From a bacterium (GTDB lineage: Bacteria; Actinomycetota; Acidimicrobiia; Spongiisociales; ZC4RG35), in the NCBI GenBank assembly GCA_028823995.1, contig JAPPFD010000033.1:1-64000 (forward strand): a stretch of 64,000 nt of DNA, written 5' to 3'. The notes under the pieces are model-generated. The model had not been told where the DNA came from and ran no database searches. It saw only the letters and a list, made by a program, of their open reading frames with translations. Below, one piece after another: positions 55,111 to 63,391 of the stretch (the first letter of the stretch is position 1; each line of letters opens with the position of its first letter). The position numbers were made by a program, and so were the translations under genes.

Positions 55111-55940
55111 TGTGTGGTGCGTTCTCTCCGCCAGTTGGGGCTGGAAAGCTCGACACCCGCCTGGCCCGCCAGGGCGTTGGCCAGATCCAGGGAGGGGAAG
55201 CCCGGCTCGGTGTCCACGACGAAGCCGTTGGGCAGATAGTCCAGTTCCGAGACCCGTCCCAGTGAGATTCCATGGGAAGCGAAGAACCCGTCGACCTCAT
55301 CGGAGTCCCATTCGGAGTCGAGCACCAGAATCACCCCGCCGGGAAGGGTCATCAGCTCTCCGGACTCCGAACGGAACACCGGCAGGGCGCCCCGGGCTGA
55401 ACCGTCGCTTTGGGCCACGACCTCGTCCCTGGGAACGATTGAGCCGTCAGCGGTCACCACCAGGTCCAACTGAAGCTGCGCCCCCAGCACCCGGTCTCCG
55501 TCTTGCCAGGTGTAGGTGTCGCCCTGTGCCGAGCTTGGGTCGCCCGATTCGGGAGCGGGTCCGTCCGGTTCACCCGGCTCCACCGGCGTCTCTTGGACCG
55601 CCCCGCCGACAGGGGTTCCCAGGTCGGAATCGATCGGCTCGACTATCTCGACCGCCAAGTCGGTGTCCACCGCCGAATCACTGGTTGTACCCGCCGAGGC
55701 ATCGGGATCGGACTTTGCCTCCGAAGGGGACTCCAGTGGGCCCCTGGCAGCGGTCGTCGAGGTGGCGTCGGCGGCCCCGCTGGCCGAGACGGTCGTCCCA
55801 ACTTCCTCTCCGGGCGACGCCGACGCAGGTTCACCCTCTGGGACCCGCTCCATCCCAGCCAGCACCAGCACCGCCGCAACAACCGCGGCGGCCACCCCAA
55901 CCGCCAGCCACGCCGCCCTGGACTTGGTATTGATGCGCAC
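55107..55940 (-). CDS. Separately encoded subtilase pro-domain on a membrane anchor
   Basis: 277 residues. A single N-terminal membrane helix (10-29) is followed by a Ser/Pro/Glu-rich stalk (30-130), a small domain (TYTWQDGDRVLGAQLQLDLV) and a C-terminal region (about 195-272) resembling the S8 pro-domain: GGVILVLDSEWDSDE, LPNGFVVDTEPGFPSLDLANALAG and VELSSPNW. In ordinary subtilases this segment is fused in front of the protease, folds it and inhibits it. Here it is its own protein, its stop overlapping the protease start (GTGA). A chaperone and inhibitor acting in trans is the natural reading; direct evidence is lacking. Confidence 0.7.
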   Translation of the reverse strand: MRINTKSRAAWLAVGVAAAVVAAVLVLAGMERVPEGEPASASPGEEVGTTVSASGAADATSTTAARGPLESPSEAKSDPDASAGTTSDSAVDTDLAVEIVEPIDSDLGTPVGGAVQETPVEPGEPDGPAPESGDPSSAQGDTYTWQDGDRVLGAQLQLDLVVTADGSIVPRDEVVAQSDGSARGALPVFRSESGELMTLPGGVILVLDSEWDSDEVDGFFASHGISLGRVSELDYLPNGFVVDTEPGFPSLDLANALAGQAGVELSSPNWRRERTTQ

Positions 55941-56297
55941 TATGCCGACTCAGGTCAATGGACCGGGTGGCCATTAGTGAAAAAATCGTGCAGACTTTGC
56001 CAAGTCTGGCGACCTATCACCTCAGAAAGCATGAAAAAAAGGTGATGAGCACCGATTAGCGCGTGAGCTCTGCGAACGGCACCCCGTCTGGATAGAAGGA
56101 ACGCCGGTGGCAGTGCAGCCTTGGGAGTGCGCCGTCCTAGAAAAGTGGAGGCCCCCCACCAGGGAACCTCCTTCCTCATGTAGGGCTACCACCCTTTTGG
56201 TGTGGAGGTTGTGCTTCGAGTTGAGATGCCGGAGTTTGAAAGAAAACCGCCTTGGGCCCAATTCGCCCGATACATCGAAGTAATGCCCTGCCAAAGA
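55941..56297. other. Intergenic with a decayed terminator-like repeat
   Basis: No gene. GGAGGCCCCC (56147-56156) and GGGAACCTCC (56162-56171) form an imperfect version of the terminator stem used by the four S-layer genes, but belong to no present gene. This may mark the end of a deleted surface-protein gene. Confidence 0.5.
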
Positions 56298-56332
56298 ATT
56301 AAAAACCGGAGGCCCCCCGGCGGGGGGCCTCC
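56298..56332 (-). terminator. Terminator of S-layer gene 3
   Basis: Perfect 12-bp stem CGGAGGCCCCCC / GGGGGGCCTCCG with a 3-nt loop, followed on the minus strand by TTTTT. Confidence 0.88.
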
Positions 56333-56361
56333 GACTAGGTAGTAGTTAGTTTGATTTCAGG

Positions 56362-58602
56362 TTATGGCGCGTTCCCGTCTGCCTTGAGTGTTACCACGAA
56401 GATGCTGACGCCTCCAGCGCTGTAGCTGCTCACATCGACAGCTGCTCCGTTATCAGTGCCAGGAGGGGGTTGGGCCAAGAGTTCTTCGAACCTCTCCATG
56501 GTGATAACTGTCCGTGCCGAGCCGGCAGCCCCGGAAAGGAAAGTGTCATCCGAGTCATAGCTGTATAACAGGTCAGCCCTGGCAGGACTACTGCTCTCAG
56601 TGGTGAACTTGTTTTCTTTGGCGAAGAACGTATGAACAGCCTTCGATCCGGTGTCACTGTTCCCGGCATCTCCCACCACCTCAACAGTGCTCCCACTAGG
56701 AGAGGTAACGGCGGACAGGTCAACATTGGGCGTTTCGGTGGGATCCGCGTTGTATGACACAACAACTTCTGTGCCAGGTGATAGGGTGATCAACGCCCTG
56801 CTGGTCCTGGCCACGCCACGATGGTTGACGTTCACGGTTACCGCAGTGCCGCCAATCGTGATTTCGGCTTGCTGTCCCGAACGGGTGCGGATGCTGTCAC
56901 CGTACTGATCGTAGAAGGTCGCAGTCGCGCTGACCGTACCCCTACCGGAAGTGCCGGTGACCACATAGGGATCCGCCTGCCCAACGGCTGTCGCAGCCGC
57001 TCTGGCAGTCTCGATCCAAGCGATACGCACAGTTGCGCTTGTCTGCAGACCAGTTGCACTGTCGTTATCGAAGTCCGTTACGTCGTCATTGGTCCTTGTG
57101 GTGTCTGTGCCTTTATAGTTGAATGTGATCGCATCTAACCTCTGCTGAGCGTTGTCTTTCTTGTCGTCGGTCGGCCCGGTCACCGTGTAGGTGGCTTTGC
57201 CGTTCTCATCGGTCTCGACAACCGCGGCTTCGTCGGTTCGCTTACCGCCCAGGTTGGTATCGACCGTAAACTTGACACCGGAACGGGCCACATTGCTGCC
57301 TGCCCCAACGGTTCCGCTCTTGAGTTGCAGAGTAATGGTCACGCTGCTTGTAGCACCCAGATGCACATTCATATAAGTAGCGGCGGCATCGGTAGTGGTG
57401 CCGGCTCGGTCGTTGACACCGTCGTCCACCGTGACTGATCCTTCATCGTTCATGGAAGTGATCGAGACGGACGTATAGTCGACCTCGTCCCTGTCGAACT
57501 GGTCGCCGTCCTTGGCGCCGATCCACGCATAGAACACAGCAGTACCGCCGTCAGCAACACTTAGGCCGGGATAGGGGATGTTCCCGGCATTGTTGGTGAG
57601 TTCGTCGTTGCTGTTCCACCTGCAATCACCGCTGACGCTGGTAGTGACGCACTTTCCGCGCTCGTCCAAACCGCCACCTTTAGCCTCAGAACTGAAAACG
57701 TCGACGGCCTGATCCGCTACCGGCATATACATGTCATCCCGATGGGAAACCATGACGGTTGCAGAAACGGTTCCATATCCAGAAGTTCTGGATGCCTGGA
57801 TGGTCAGACCCGCGGGACGGGCGTTGGAGTGATCCAACACCGCGGCCATGAACTCTGCCATCGCCGCGCGGGTGATCAGAGCCGACGGACCGTAAGCCGT
57901 GTCGGAGATGCCCGAAACCACACCCAACTCATACAACTGGGTGATGGCGTCATAGGCAAACTTGGAAGCCGAACCCAGATCGGTGTAGGGAGAACCGATG
58001 GTCAATCCCCGGTCATTGTCGACCACATCCGATGGGGTGTAGCTCCAATCGCCATTGGTGTCGTTACCGTCCGACAGCGGGTCCATGAGATTCATCAACC
58101 GAGCGATGAACAGCCCCATCTGCCCACGGGTCACCGAATCAGCCGGTGAGTAGGTGGTCGCCGAGGTGCCCCTGGTGATCCCAAGGTCCGCCAACTGATT
58201 GATGGCCGTCTGCGACTCGGCAGACAACTCACCGATGTCAGTGAAACCCGCGCCGGCGGGAGTCGAGGTCACCTCGATGCCCACCAGTCCGGCCAGTCGG
58301 GTCAGGAACAGCGCCATGTGCTCACGGGTGACCGACATCGACGGCGAATAGGTCGTAGGCGAGGTGCCCCTGGTGATCCCGTAATAGGCGATGCAGTCGA
58401 TGTCACCGGCGTTGGCGTGACCTGCGGGAACATCTTCGAACCCGGCCGACTCCGCGGCGTCACCGACGCAGGCGTCGAAAGCCGCCGGGAAGTCCGGCAT
58501 CGGGTCGGCGGCGACGGCAGGCGCTGCGACCAGCACACTGGCCACCATTGCGAGCGCCGCCAGCACCGCGACCTGTCGCCGGTACTTAAGCGTAGTAAAC
58601 AT
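56362..58602 (-). CDS. SLH-domain S-layer-like surface protein 3
   Basis: 746 residues from the palindrome ATG at 58602; the frame is open upstream but the 26 extra codons would spoil the signal peptide. Signal peptide to about 31, three SLH domains (GITRGTSPTTYSPSMSVTREHMALFLTRL, GITRGTSATTYSPADSVTRGQMGLFIARLMN, DTAYGPSALITRAAMAEFMAAVLDHSNARP). The exterior part has a Cys pair with CRWNSNDELTNNAGN, Ig-like domains with FYDQYGDS, and a YSYDSDDTFLSG to TMERFEELL end module. Very close to protein 2 in the anchor, different beyond residue 275. No recombinase precedes it; an MNT/HEPN pair does. Confidence 0.88.
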   Translation of the reverse strand: MFTTLKYRRQVAVLAALAMVASVLVAAPAVAADPMPDFPAAFDACVGDAAESAGFEDVPAGHANAGDIDCIAYYGITRGTSPTTYSPSMSVTREHMALFLTRLAGLVGIEVTSTPAGAGFTDIGELSAESQTAINQLADLGITRGTSATTYSPADSVTRGQMGLFIARLMNLMDPLSDGNDTNGDWSYTPSDVVDNDRGLTIGSPYTDLGSASKFAYDAITQLYELGVVSGISDTAYGPSALITRAAMAEFMAAVLDHSNARPAGLTIQASRTSGYGTVSATVMVSHRDDMYMPVADQAVDVFSSEAKGGGLDERGKCVTTSVSGDCRWNSNDELTNNAGNIPYPGLSVADGGTAVFYAWIGAKDGDQFDRDEVDYTSVSITSMNDEGSVTVDDGVNDRAGTTTDAAATYMNVHLGATSSVTITLQLKSGTVGAGSNVARSGVKFTVDTNLGGKRTDEAAVVETDENGKATYTVTGPTDDKKDNAQQRLDAITFNYKGTDTTRTNDDVTDFDNDSATGLQTSATVRIAWIETARAAATAVGQADPYVVTGTSGRGTVSATATFYDQYGDSIRTRSGQQAEITIGGTAVTVNVNHRGVARTSRALITLSPGTEVVVSYNADPTETPNVDLSAVTSPSGSTVEVVGDAGNSDTGSKAVHTFFAKENKFTTESSSPARADLLYSYDSDDTFLSGAAGSARTVITMERFEELLAQPPPGTDNGAAVDVSSYSAGGVSIFVVTLKADGNAP

Positions 58603-58610
58603 AAGTTTAC
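58595..58610 (-). promoter_or_regulatory. Start-codon palindrome of S-layer gene 3
   Basis: Same 16-mer on the minus strand. A TTGACA (minus strand, 58744-58749) about 150 bp upstream could be a distant -35. Confidence 0.75.
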
Positions 58611-58805
58611 ATACTGATGGAGGATATGGCGGCCTTTCGCCGGCGGTAACATAACGATGAAAGTCGTGTTCGATCAACAAGCAACCTGCTTAGGAATAAG
58701 GTGACCTGTGATCAAAGGGCCTGCGATAGGGTGCCCCGTTCCCTGTCAAACGCGTAACCTCGTGGAGCTTCGCAGTCCCCCTATCACTATCATCTCAGCC
58801 TGAGG

Positions 58806-59183
58806 ATGGCATCAGAGATCGTTGCCCCGGCCACTTTTGAGCAGCGCGGCGCTCCTTCGGAGGGAACCGTAACTGCCGCAATCGCCGATGCTGTCAAGGG
58901 CTACCGAAAGGTGTTCGGTGACCGGCTTGCCCAGGTCTGGCTTTTTGGATCTCGAGCGATAGGCACCCACCAACCCACGTCGGATGTTGACCTTCTGGTT
59001 GTTCTCCATGAAGAGGGTCCGATAGGTTCGGAGCTGGACCTGCTTTATTCCGTAGCCGAACCCATCCGACTTGCCCATGGGGTGTTTATTGACGGCCACC
59101 CAACCACTTTGAAGTGCATTGAGGAAGACGACGACGACTTCCACTACTTCATAAGACGCGAGGGCAAGCGGGTAGATGCTTAG
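58806..59183 (+). CDS. MNT-type nucleotidyltransferase (antitoxin-like)
   Basis: 125 residues. VWLFGSRAIGTHQPTSDVDLLVVL is the minimal nucleotidyltransferase GS-x-D-x-D active site. MNT proteins paired with HEPN partners AMPylate and silence the HEPN RNase. Overlaps the HEPN gene by 8 bp. Divergent from S-layer gene 3. The N-terminal 25 residues are extra, so a later start is possible. Confidence 0.85.
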   Translation: MASEIVAPATFEQRGAPSEGTVTAAIADAVKGYRKVFGDRLAQVWLFGSRAIGTHQPTSDVDLLVVLHEEGPIGSELDLLYSVAEPIRLAHGVFIDGHPTTLKCIEEDDDDFHYFIRREGKRVDA

Positions 59184-59580
59184 TGACGACATTGCCGCTC
59201 TGACGGCACGCTATGCGGGCGCTCTGGAGTGGGCGCGCAGGTTTATAGAGATGGGCGAGTACATCAAGAGCATCCAAGACAGCTACTACTCCGCCTTTTA
59301 TGCGGCCAAAGCGGCGCTGATTCACCTGGGAATCAGATCGAAGAGCCACCAGAGCGTGCAGGGCAGGATAGACGAACTGGTTGACAGCGGGGTTCTCCGT
59401 CCGGACACGAGAGGAGTCCTTGGAGTCTTGCTGGGCAGGCGTAACGAATCCGCATACCGCTTCTCGCGAGGAAACTGGACCGAACAAGAAGCCTCTGAAG
59501 CATTGGATCTAGCTGAGAGGTTCGTCAGCGAAATGGAACGCCTTCTGGCTTCACCGAGTCCCCGGAAATCCAGAGACTGA
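59176..59580 (+). CDS. HEPN-domain protein (toxin-like partner of MNT)
   Basis: 134 residues, all helical. SIQDSYYSAFYAAKAALIHLGIRSKSHQSV is the HEPN/UPF0332 core. The usual RNase motif R-x4-H appears as RRNESAY (about residues 92-98), with Tyr in place of His, a variant met in MNT/HEPN pairs. Together with the MNT gene forms the second of three toxin-antitoxin-like modules among the S-layer genes. Its stop is followed by the bidirectional GC stem of S-layer gene 4. Confidence 0.82.
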   Translation: MLSDDIAALTARYAGALEWARRFIEMGEYIKSIQDSYYSAFYAAKAALIHLGIRSKSHQSVQGRIDELVDSGVLRPDTRGVLGVLLGRRNESAYRFSRGNWTEQEASEALDLAERFVSEMERLLASPSPRKSRD

Positions 59581-59664
59581 GGCGCAGGCTTCACAGGAGC
59601 ATCCTCCCTCTGTAGGTGATGCGGACATGGCACAGAACTGAACTTCAGTCAAGGCCCCAATTAA

Positions 59665-59694
59665 GTAGGAGGCTCCCCGAGGGGAGCCTCCTAC
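59665..59694 (-). terminator. Terminator of S-layer gene 4
   Basis: Perfect 14-bp stem GTAGGAGGCTCCCC / GGGGAGCCTCCTAC with a 2-nt spacer; sequence nearly identical to the stem after S-layer gene 1. May also stop the convergent HEPN transcript. Confidence 0.85.
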
Positions 59695-59717
59695 CGGTTT
59701 TGGGGCAGGACTTTGAG

Positions 59718-62234
59718 TTAGTTCAAAGTCAAAGTGGGCGTTATGTCGAAGATGCTCTCCCTGTCGCTGTCTGTGAAGTAGACAACGACCCTGACGAGGT
59801 TGCCCACCTCAGGTCGGAAGTCTTGACATGGCGGGGGACGATTACCGAGCTTGATGTAGGTGTCGTTGTCGTCCATGGTGTACAGCACCCCATGATCATT
59901 GTCACTGCCCTGGGTTGCGAAGTGCCTGTCGTCACCGAAGAGTTGGTGGACCGTGACCTGGGTATTGTCACCGTCCGCCTCTGCGGCCTCAACATAGACG
60001 TAGGTGCCGAATGTGTCACTATCGGCGGTGTCCGGGTCGGTGCTTCCACTGGCCGCAGCACCCGTTAGATTCGCATAGCGCGGCTGAACACCAGGGGTGT
60101 TTGTGTCATCGTCCGCCAGGTCGCCGCTCGCATTCACATCGGCATCGGCGATCTGGTAATCGACGTTCAAGCCGTGCGTTGTGATGGCGATCTGGTTGAC
60201 TGCAAACAGGGCTCGGGCCATGCCTCGGCGGCTGCTGCTGGAACTGATGCTCGGCGTCTTAGTAACAGCACCAGCGGCCTGGATCCCTACGGTGTCAGGA
60301 TCGGTGTCTATTTGATAGTCGGTTCCGTTGGTGCCGCTCAACGTAAGGGTGATCCGGTAGGGATTGCCGTTCTCGTCCACCCGGATCCCGGCGCCGTACT
60401 GATCCAACAGCCTGGCGGTGACGCTGATGTTTCCGTCGTCGTCTGCGTCGCCGTCGCCGTCGACCAGCACATATTGGGTGGCCGAAATCGTGGTCTTCTG
60501 GTAGACGCGGGTGTCCTCGACCCAGTTGAACGCTGTGCTGCCGGTGGTGTTGGCTATACCGCCGGTAACACCGTCTGCATCCACGGTGAACGTCACCTCG
60601 TCAACCACATCCTGGTCGGTGGCGCTCTTGATGTCCCGAGGAGCCCTAACCGTGAACGTGACCAGACCGTCATCGTTGGTTGTCTCGATCGCCTCCTCGC
60701 TGTTCTCATAAGTTATGGCGAAGGTGTCGCCGGCGTCAGCACCGTTATCACCACGGTGAAAGACGTATCTCGTCCAACCGATCCTGACTTCCACGCCACC
60801 CTGTTTTACACCATCACCATTTGAGTCGACGAGCTTGCCGGTGATCATCACGGAAGGGGTCGCTACCAGGTGAACCTGCGGGCCGGAGTCGCCAGGCGCT
60901 CCTGTGGTGGTCCTGTCGATGCCGCCTGCCGCATCGTCGCTGATCGACGCACTGACCGCTACCGAATCCCTCGCGGGAGTCCATGACGCGGAGACGGAGG
61001 CATATTCGTCGTCGTCCACATCGAACACATCACCAGGCTCCGCGCCTATCCACGCATAGAGGGTGTGAGTCCTGGATGTGTCACCGACAACGGCCGGCGT
61101 AGCGCCGATGTCAGCTCCGATGAAGATGTTGCCGTTGCCGTCGGTCTGATGGTCATCGGTGTTCCATGTGCAGTCGCCCATCGTCTGCTTGCCGTTGCAC
61201 TGGCCGGGCTCTTGTCCCGGACCCTCTGCTCCCGAGACGATGAAGTGAGCGTCTTCGCCGCAGGTGTCGACGCAGTTGTTCTGGAAGACATCCACCAACC
61301 GGTCCGAAACCGAGACGAACTCCTCCGTGCGGACGGACACATGGACCGTGGCCACATATTCGCCATAGGCGAAGGTCTTGTCAGCCTGGATGCTGACACC
61401 GCCCGGGCGAGCATTGGAGTGGTCCAGCATGGCGGCCATGAACTCGGCCATCAAAGCGCGGGTCATCAAAGCCGACGGACCATACGCCACGGGAGAGATA
61501 CCCGAGGCAACACCCAACTCGTACAACTGGGTAATAGCGTCGTACTGGTTCTTGCTGACCGCTCCCAAGTCGGTGAACGGCGACCTGATCTCGGGCCTTA
61601 CCTCTTCACCAAACTGATTCAGCACAGTGACCCTCTCGTTCTTGACAACTTCGGCAGGCGTATAGCCATAGAACACGCTGTCGTCCCGCGAAGGGTCTCC
61701 ATCCGTCAAGGGTGTCATGGCGTTCATCAACCGTGCGATAAACAAAGCCATCTGACCACGGGTTACCGAATCTCCGGGTGAATATGCAGTTACCGAAGTG
61801 CCCCTGGTGATCCCAAGGTCGGCCAACTGGTTGATGGCGGTCTGCGACTCGACAGACAGATCACCGATGTCGGCGAAACCCGCATCCGCGGGACTCGAGG
61901 CCACTTCGATGCCCACCAGTCCGGCCAGTCGGGTCAGGAACAGCGCCATGTGCTCACGAGACACCGACATCGACGGCGAGTAGGTGGTCGCCGACGTGCC
62001 CCTGGTGATCCCGTAGTAGGCGATGCAGTTGATGTCACCGTAGTTGGCGTGCCCCATTGGAACATCCTCGAAACCGGCCGACTCCGCAGCGTCGCCGACG
62101 CAGGCGTCAAAAGTCGCCTTGTAGTCCGGCATAGGGTCGGCGGCGGCGGCAGGCGCTGCGACCAGCACACTGGCCACCATCGCCAAGGCCGCCAGCACCG
62201 CGACCTGTCGCCGGTATTTAAGCGTAGTAAACAT
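59718..62234 (-). CDS. SLH-domain S-layer-like surface protein 4
   Basis: 838 residues, the longest copy. Signal peptide MFTTLKYRRQVAVLAALAM to APAAA. SLH domains 1 and 2 are almost the same as in proteins 2 and 3. The third begins ITQLYELGVASGISPVAYGPSALMTRALM after an insertion (YGYTPAEVVKNERVTVLNQ). A Cys-rich stretch (DTCGEDAHF, GQCNGKQTMGDCTWNTDD) is unique to this copy. It has EF-hand-like DTDDHQTDGNGN-type loops and Ig-like domains with LLDQYGAG. The end module is degenerate (YTMDDNDTYIK) and lacks the SMERFExLL motif. Confidence 0.88.
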   Translation of the reverse strand: MFTTLKYRRQVAVLAALAMVASVLVAAPAAAADPMPDYKATFDACVGDAAESAGFEDVPMGHANYGDINCIAYYGITRGTSATTYSPSMSVSREHMALFLTRLAGLVGIEVASSPADAGFADIGDLSVESQTAINQLADLGITRGTSVTAYSPGDSVTRGQMALFIARLMNAMTPLTDGDPSRDDSVFYGYTPAEVVKNERVTVLNQFGEEVRPEIRSPFTDLGAVSKNQYDAITQLYELGVASGISPVAYGPSALMTRALMAEFMAAMLDHSNARPGGVSIQADKTFAYGEYVATVHVSVRTEEFVSVSDRLVDVFQNNCVDTCGEDAHFIVSGAEGPGQEPGQCNGKQTMGDCTWNTDDHQTDGNGNIFIGADIGATPAVVGDTSRTHTLYAWIGAEPGDVFDVDDDEYASVSASWTPARDSVAVSASISDDAAGGIDRTTTGAPGDSGPQVHLVATPSVMITGKLVDSNGDGVKQGGVEVRIGWTRYVFHRGDNGADAGDTFAITYENSEEAIETTNDDGLVTFTVRAPRDIKSATDQDVVDEVTFTVDADGVTGGIANTTGSTAFNWVEDTRVYQKTTISATQYVLVDGDGDADDDGNISVTARLLDQYGAGIRVDENGNPYRITLTLSGTNGTDYQIDTDPDTVGIQAAGAVTKTPSISSSSSRRGMARALFAVNQIAITTHGLNVDYQIADADVNASGDLADDDTNTPGVQPRYANLTGAAASGSTDPDTADSDTFGTYVYVEAAEADGDNTQVTVHQLFGDDRHFATQGSDNDHGVLYTMDDNDTYIKLGNRPPPCQDFRPEVGNLVRVVVYFTDSDRESIFDITPTLTLN

Positions 62235-62242
62235 AAGTTTAC
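62227..62242 (-). promoter_or_regulatory. Start-codon palindrome of S-layer gene 4
   Basis: Same 16-mer on the minus strand; ATG complement at 62232-62234. Confidence 0.75.
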
Positions 62243-62325
62243 ATACAGTTCAGGGAAGGCTACAGGGCACTGATGCTCGGCACGAGGTCTCCCGGTTGGT
62301 GTCGCCCAGGCGAGAATCGGGGTGG

Positions 62326-62691
62326 TTAGAGCAGCACTACTTCGTCGTCCCAGCCGCGGTTCTCCCGGGCGCGAAGACTCACCTCGTCCACAATGGCGTG
62401 GCCTGTCTCGCCTGGGGACCGACCCCGCCGTGTCACCACCACACCAGACATCGGTAATCCGCTGGCCATCCGTTGCCATGCGAATGAGGGCATGGTGCGC
62501 CGATCGTGGGTCAGCACCACCCTGCGATTCGCAGCAGCCCAATCCAAGATGGAAGCGTCGGTGGCGCCGATCAAGCCCGCGTCTTGAACGCGAACGACAT
62601 TGATCTCCAACTCGTAATCCTCGGCCAGGTTGCGAAAAGCGGAAAGAACGCGCCCGTCAAAGTCCTCGTCCGCAAGAAAGCGAACCAGCAT
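62326..62691 (-). CDS. DUF5615 PIN-like toxin
   Basis: 121 residues. VRFLADEDFDGRVLSAFR, VQDAGLIGATDASILDWAAANRRVVLTHDRRTMP and GVVVTRRG give the PIN-like fold of DUF5615 with its acidic residues (DED, TDASIL, THD). ATG 62691 is preferred to a TTG one codon earlier. Probable RNase toxin; the cognate DUF433 gene lies 6 bp upstream. Confidence 0.87.
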   Translation of the reverse strand: MLVRFLADEDFDGRVLSAFRNLAEDYELEINVVRVQDAGLIGATDASILDWAAANRRVVLTHDRRTMPSFAWQRMASGLPMSGVVVTRRGRSPGETGHAIVDEVSLRARENRGWDDEVVLL

Positions 62692-62697
62692 CAACCG

Positions 62698-63051
62698 CTA
62701 CACCGATTGCACCTGCGGCCGCTGAAGCCGGCTCTCCTCTTTTCGGCGTCTGTAATCGGCCATGCGCGGCTCGAGTTCAGCCCAAAGCAAATCAGCGGTT
62801 CTTTCGCTCCACTGGATGTAGGAATCCACCTCATAACGACGAGTCTGATACCAATCCAGGATGCGCCTGACCTTCTCGACCGTAAGGGTGTCGAACGAGC
62901 GGACGATCTCCTCGGGTTCGGTGAAGCCCTCGTTGTACATGTGGATCACCGTCTCCAGCTTTAGCCGGGTTCCCAGGATTCGTACTACTCCGTGCTCCTC
63001 ATCCACCCAGAGCGGCACATCCTCATCATTGTCGATTCTTAGCAGTCCCAT
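62698..63051 (-). CDS. DUF433 antitoxin
   Basis: 117 residues from ATG 63051, which has AAGGGA 9 bases before it; a GTG at 63078 is in frame. VRILGTRLKLETVIHMYNEGFTEPEEIVRSFDTLTVEKVRRILDWYQTRR is the DUF433 helix-turn-helix-like domain, followed by a C-terminal dimer or toxin-binding tail rich in charged residues. Normally represses its operon and neutralises the downstream PIN-like toxin. Confidence 0.87.
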   Translation of the reverse strand: MGLLRIDNDEDVPLWVDEEHGVVRILGTRLKLETVIHMYNEGFTEPEEIVRSFDTLTVEKVRRILDWYQTRRYEVDSYIQWSERTADLLWAELEPRMADYRRRKEESRLQRPQVQSV

Positions 63052-63391
63052 CTGTTCAAATCCCTTCCGGGCAGCCACCTACATTCTACGCACGGGCCAT
63101 CAGAATGCCACTGGTGTTGGGGATCAATTCCATGAAGACGTCGGGCAACACTGGATCGACAGTCCGCTGGACATGGCTTCTTCCCAGCAATGGCGTGTTA
63201 ACCCAATCTGGCTTTCCACCCCCTGCTGGGTTGCATCCGCTTTGGGCCCTTTCGGGCATCAGGCCATGCGCCTTGTTAACTCTGCCAACTGTACGGGCGG
63301 GCTCGCCCGTGGCCACCAGTCGAAGGCCTCAGGCTGTCCATTCTGGCTTCGCCGCGGCGCCCGTCTGTTGACCGACCGCGGAAAGGAAGGC
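63052..63391. other. Gap before recombinase 3
   Basis: No credible gene. Short frames on both strands lack start signals and family resemblance. GTTAAC occurs twice (around 63196 and 63276). The region contains GGAAAGGAAGG just before the recombinase start, its probable SD. Confidence 0.45.

Noticed and set aside
42118-62234. Integron-type cassette array with attC sites
   Set aside because: Recombinases lack IntI-specific features I could recognise, no attC-like cassette-end repeats follow the S-layer genes, and several recombinases rather than one are present.
63086-63316. Minus-strand 76-codon frame before recombinase 3
   Set aside because: No SD, no recognisable domain, composition of noncoding DNA; not supported as a gene.
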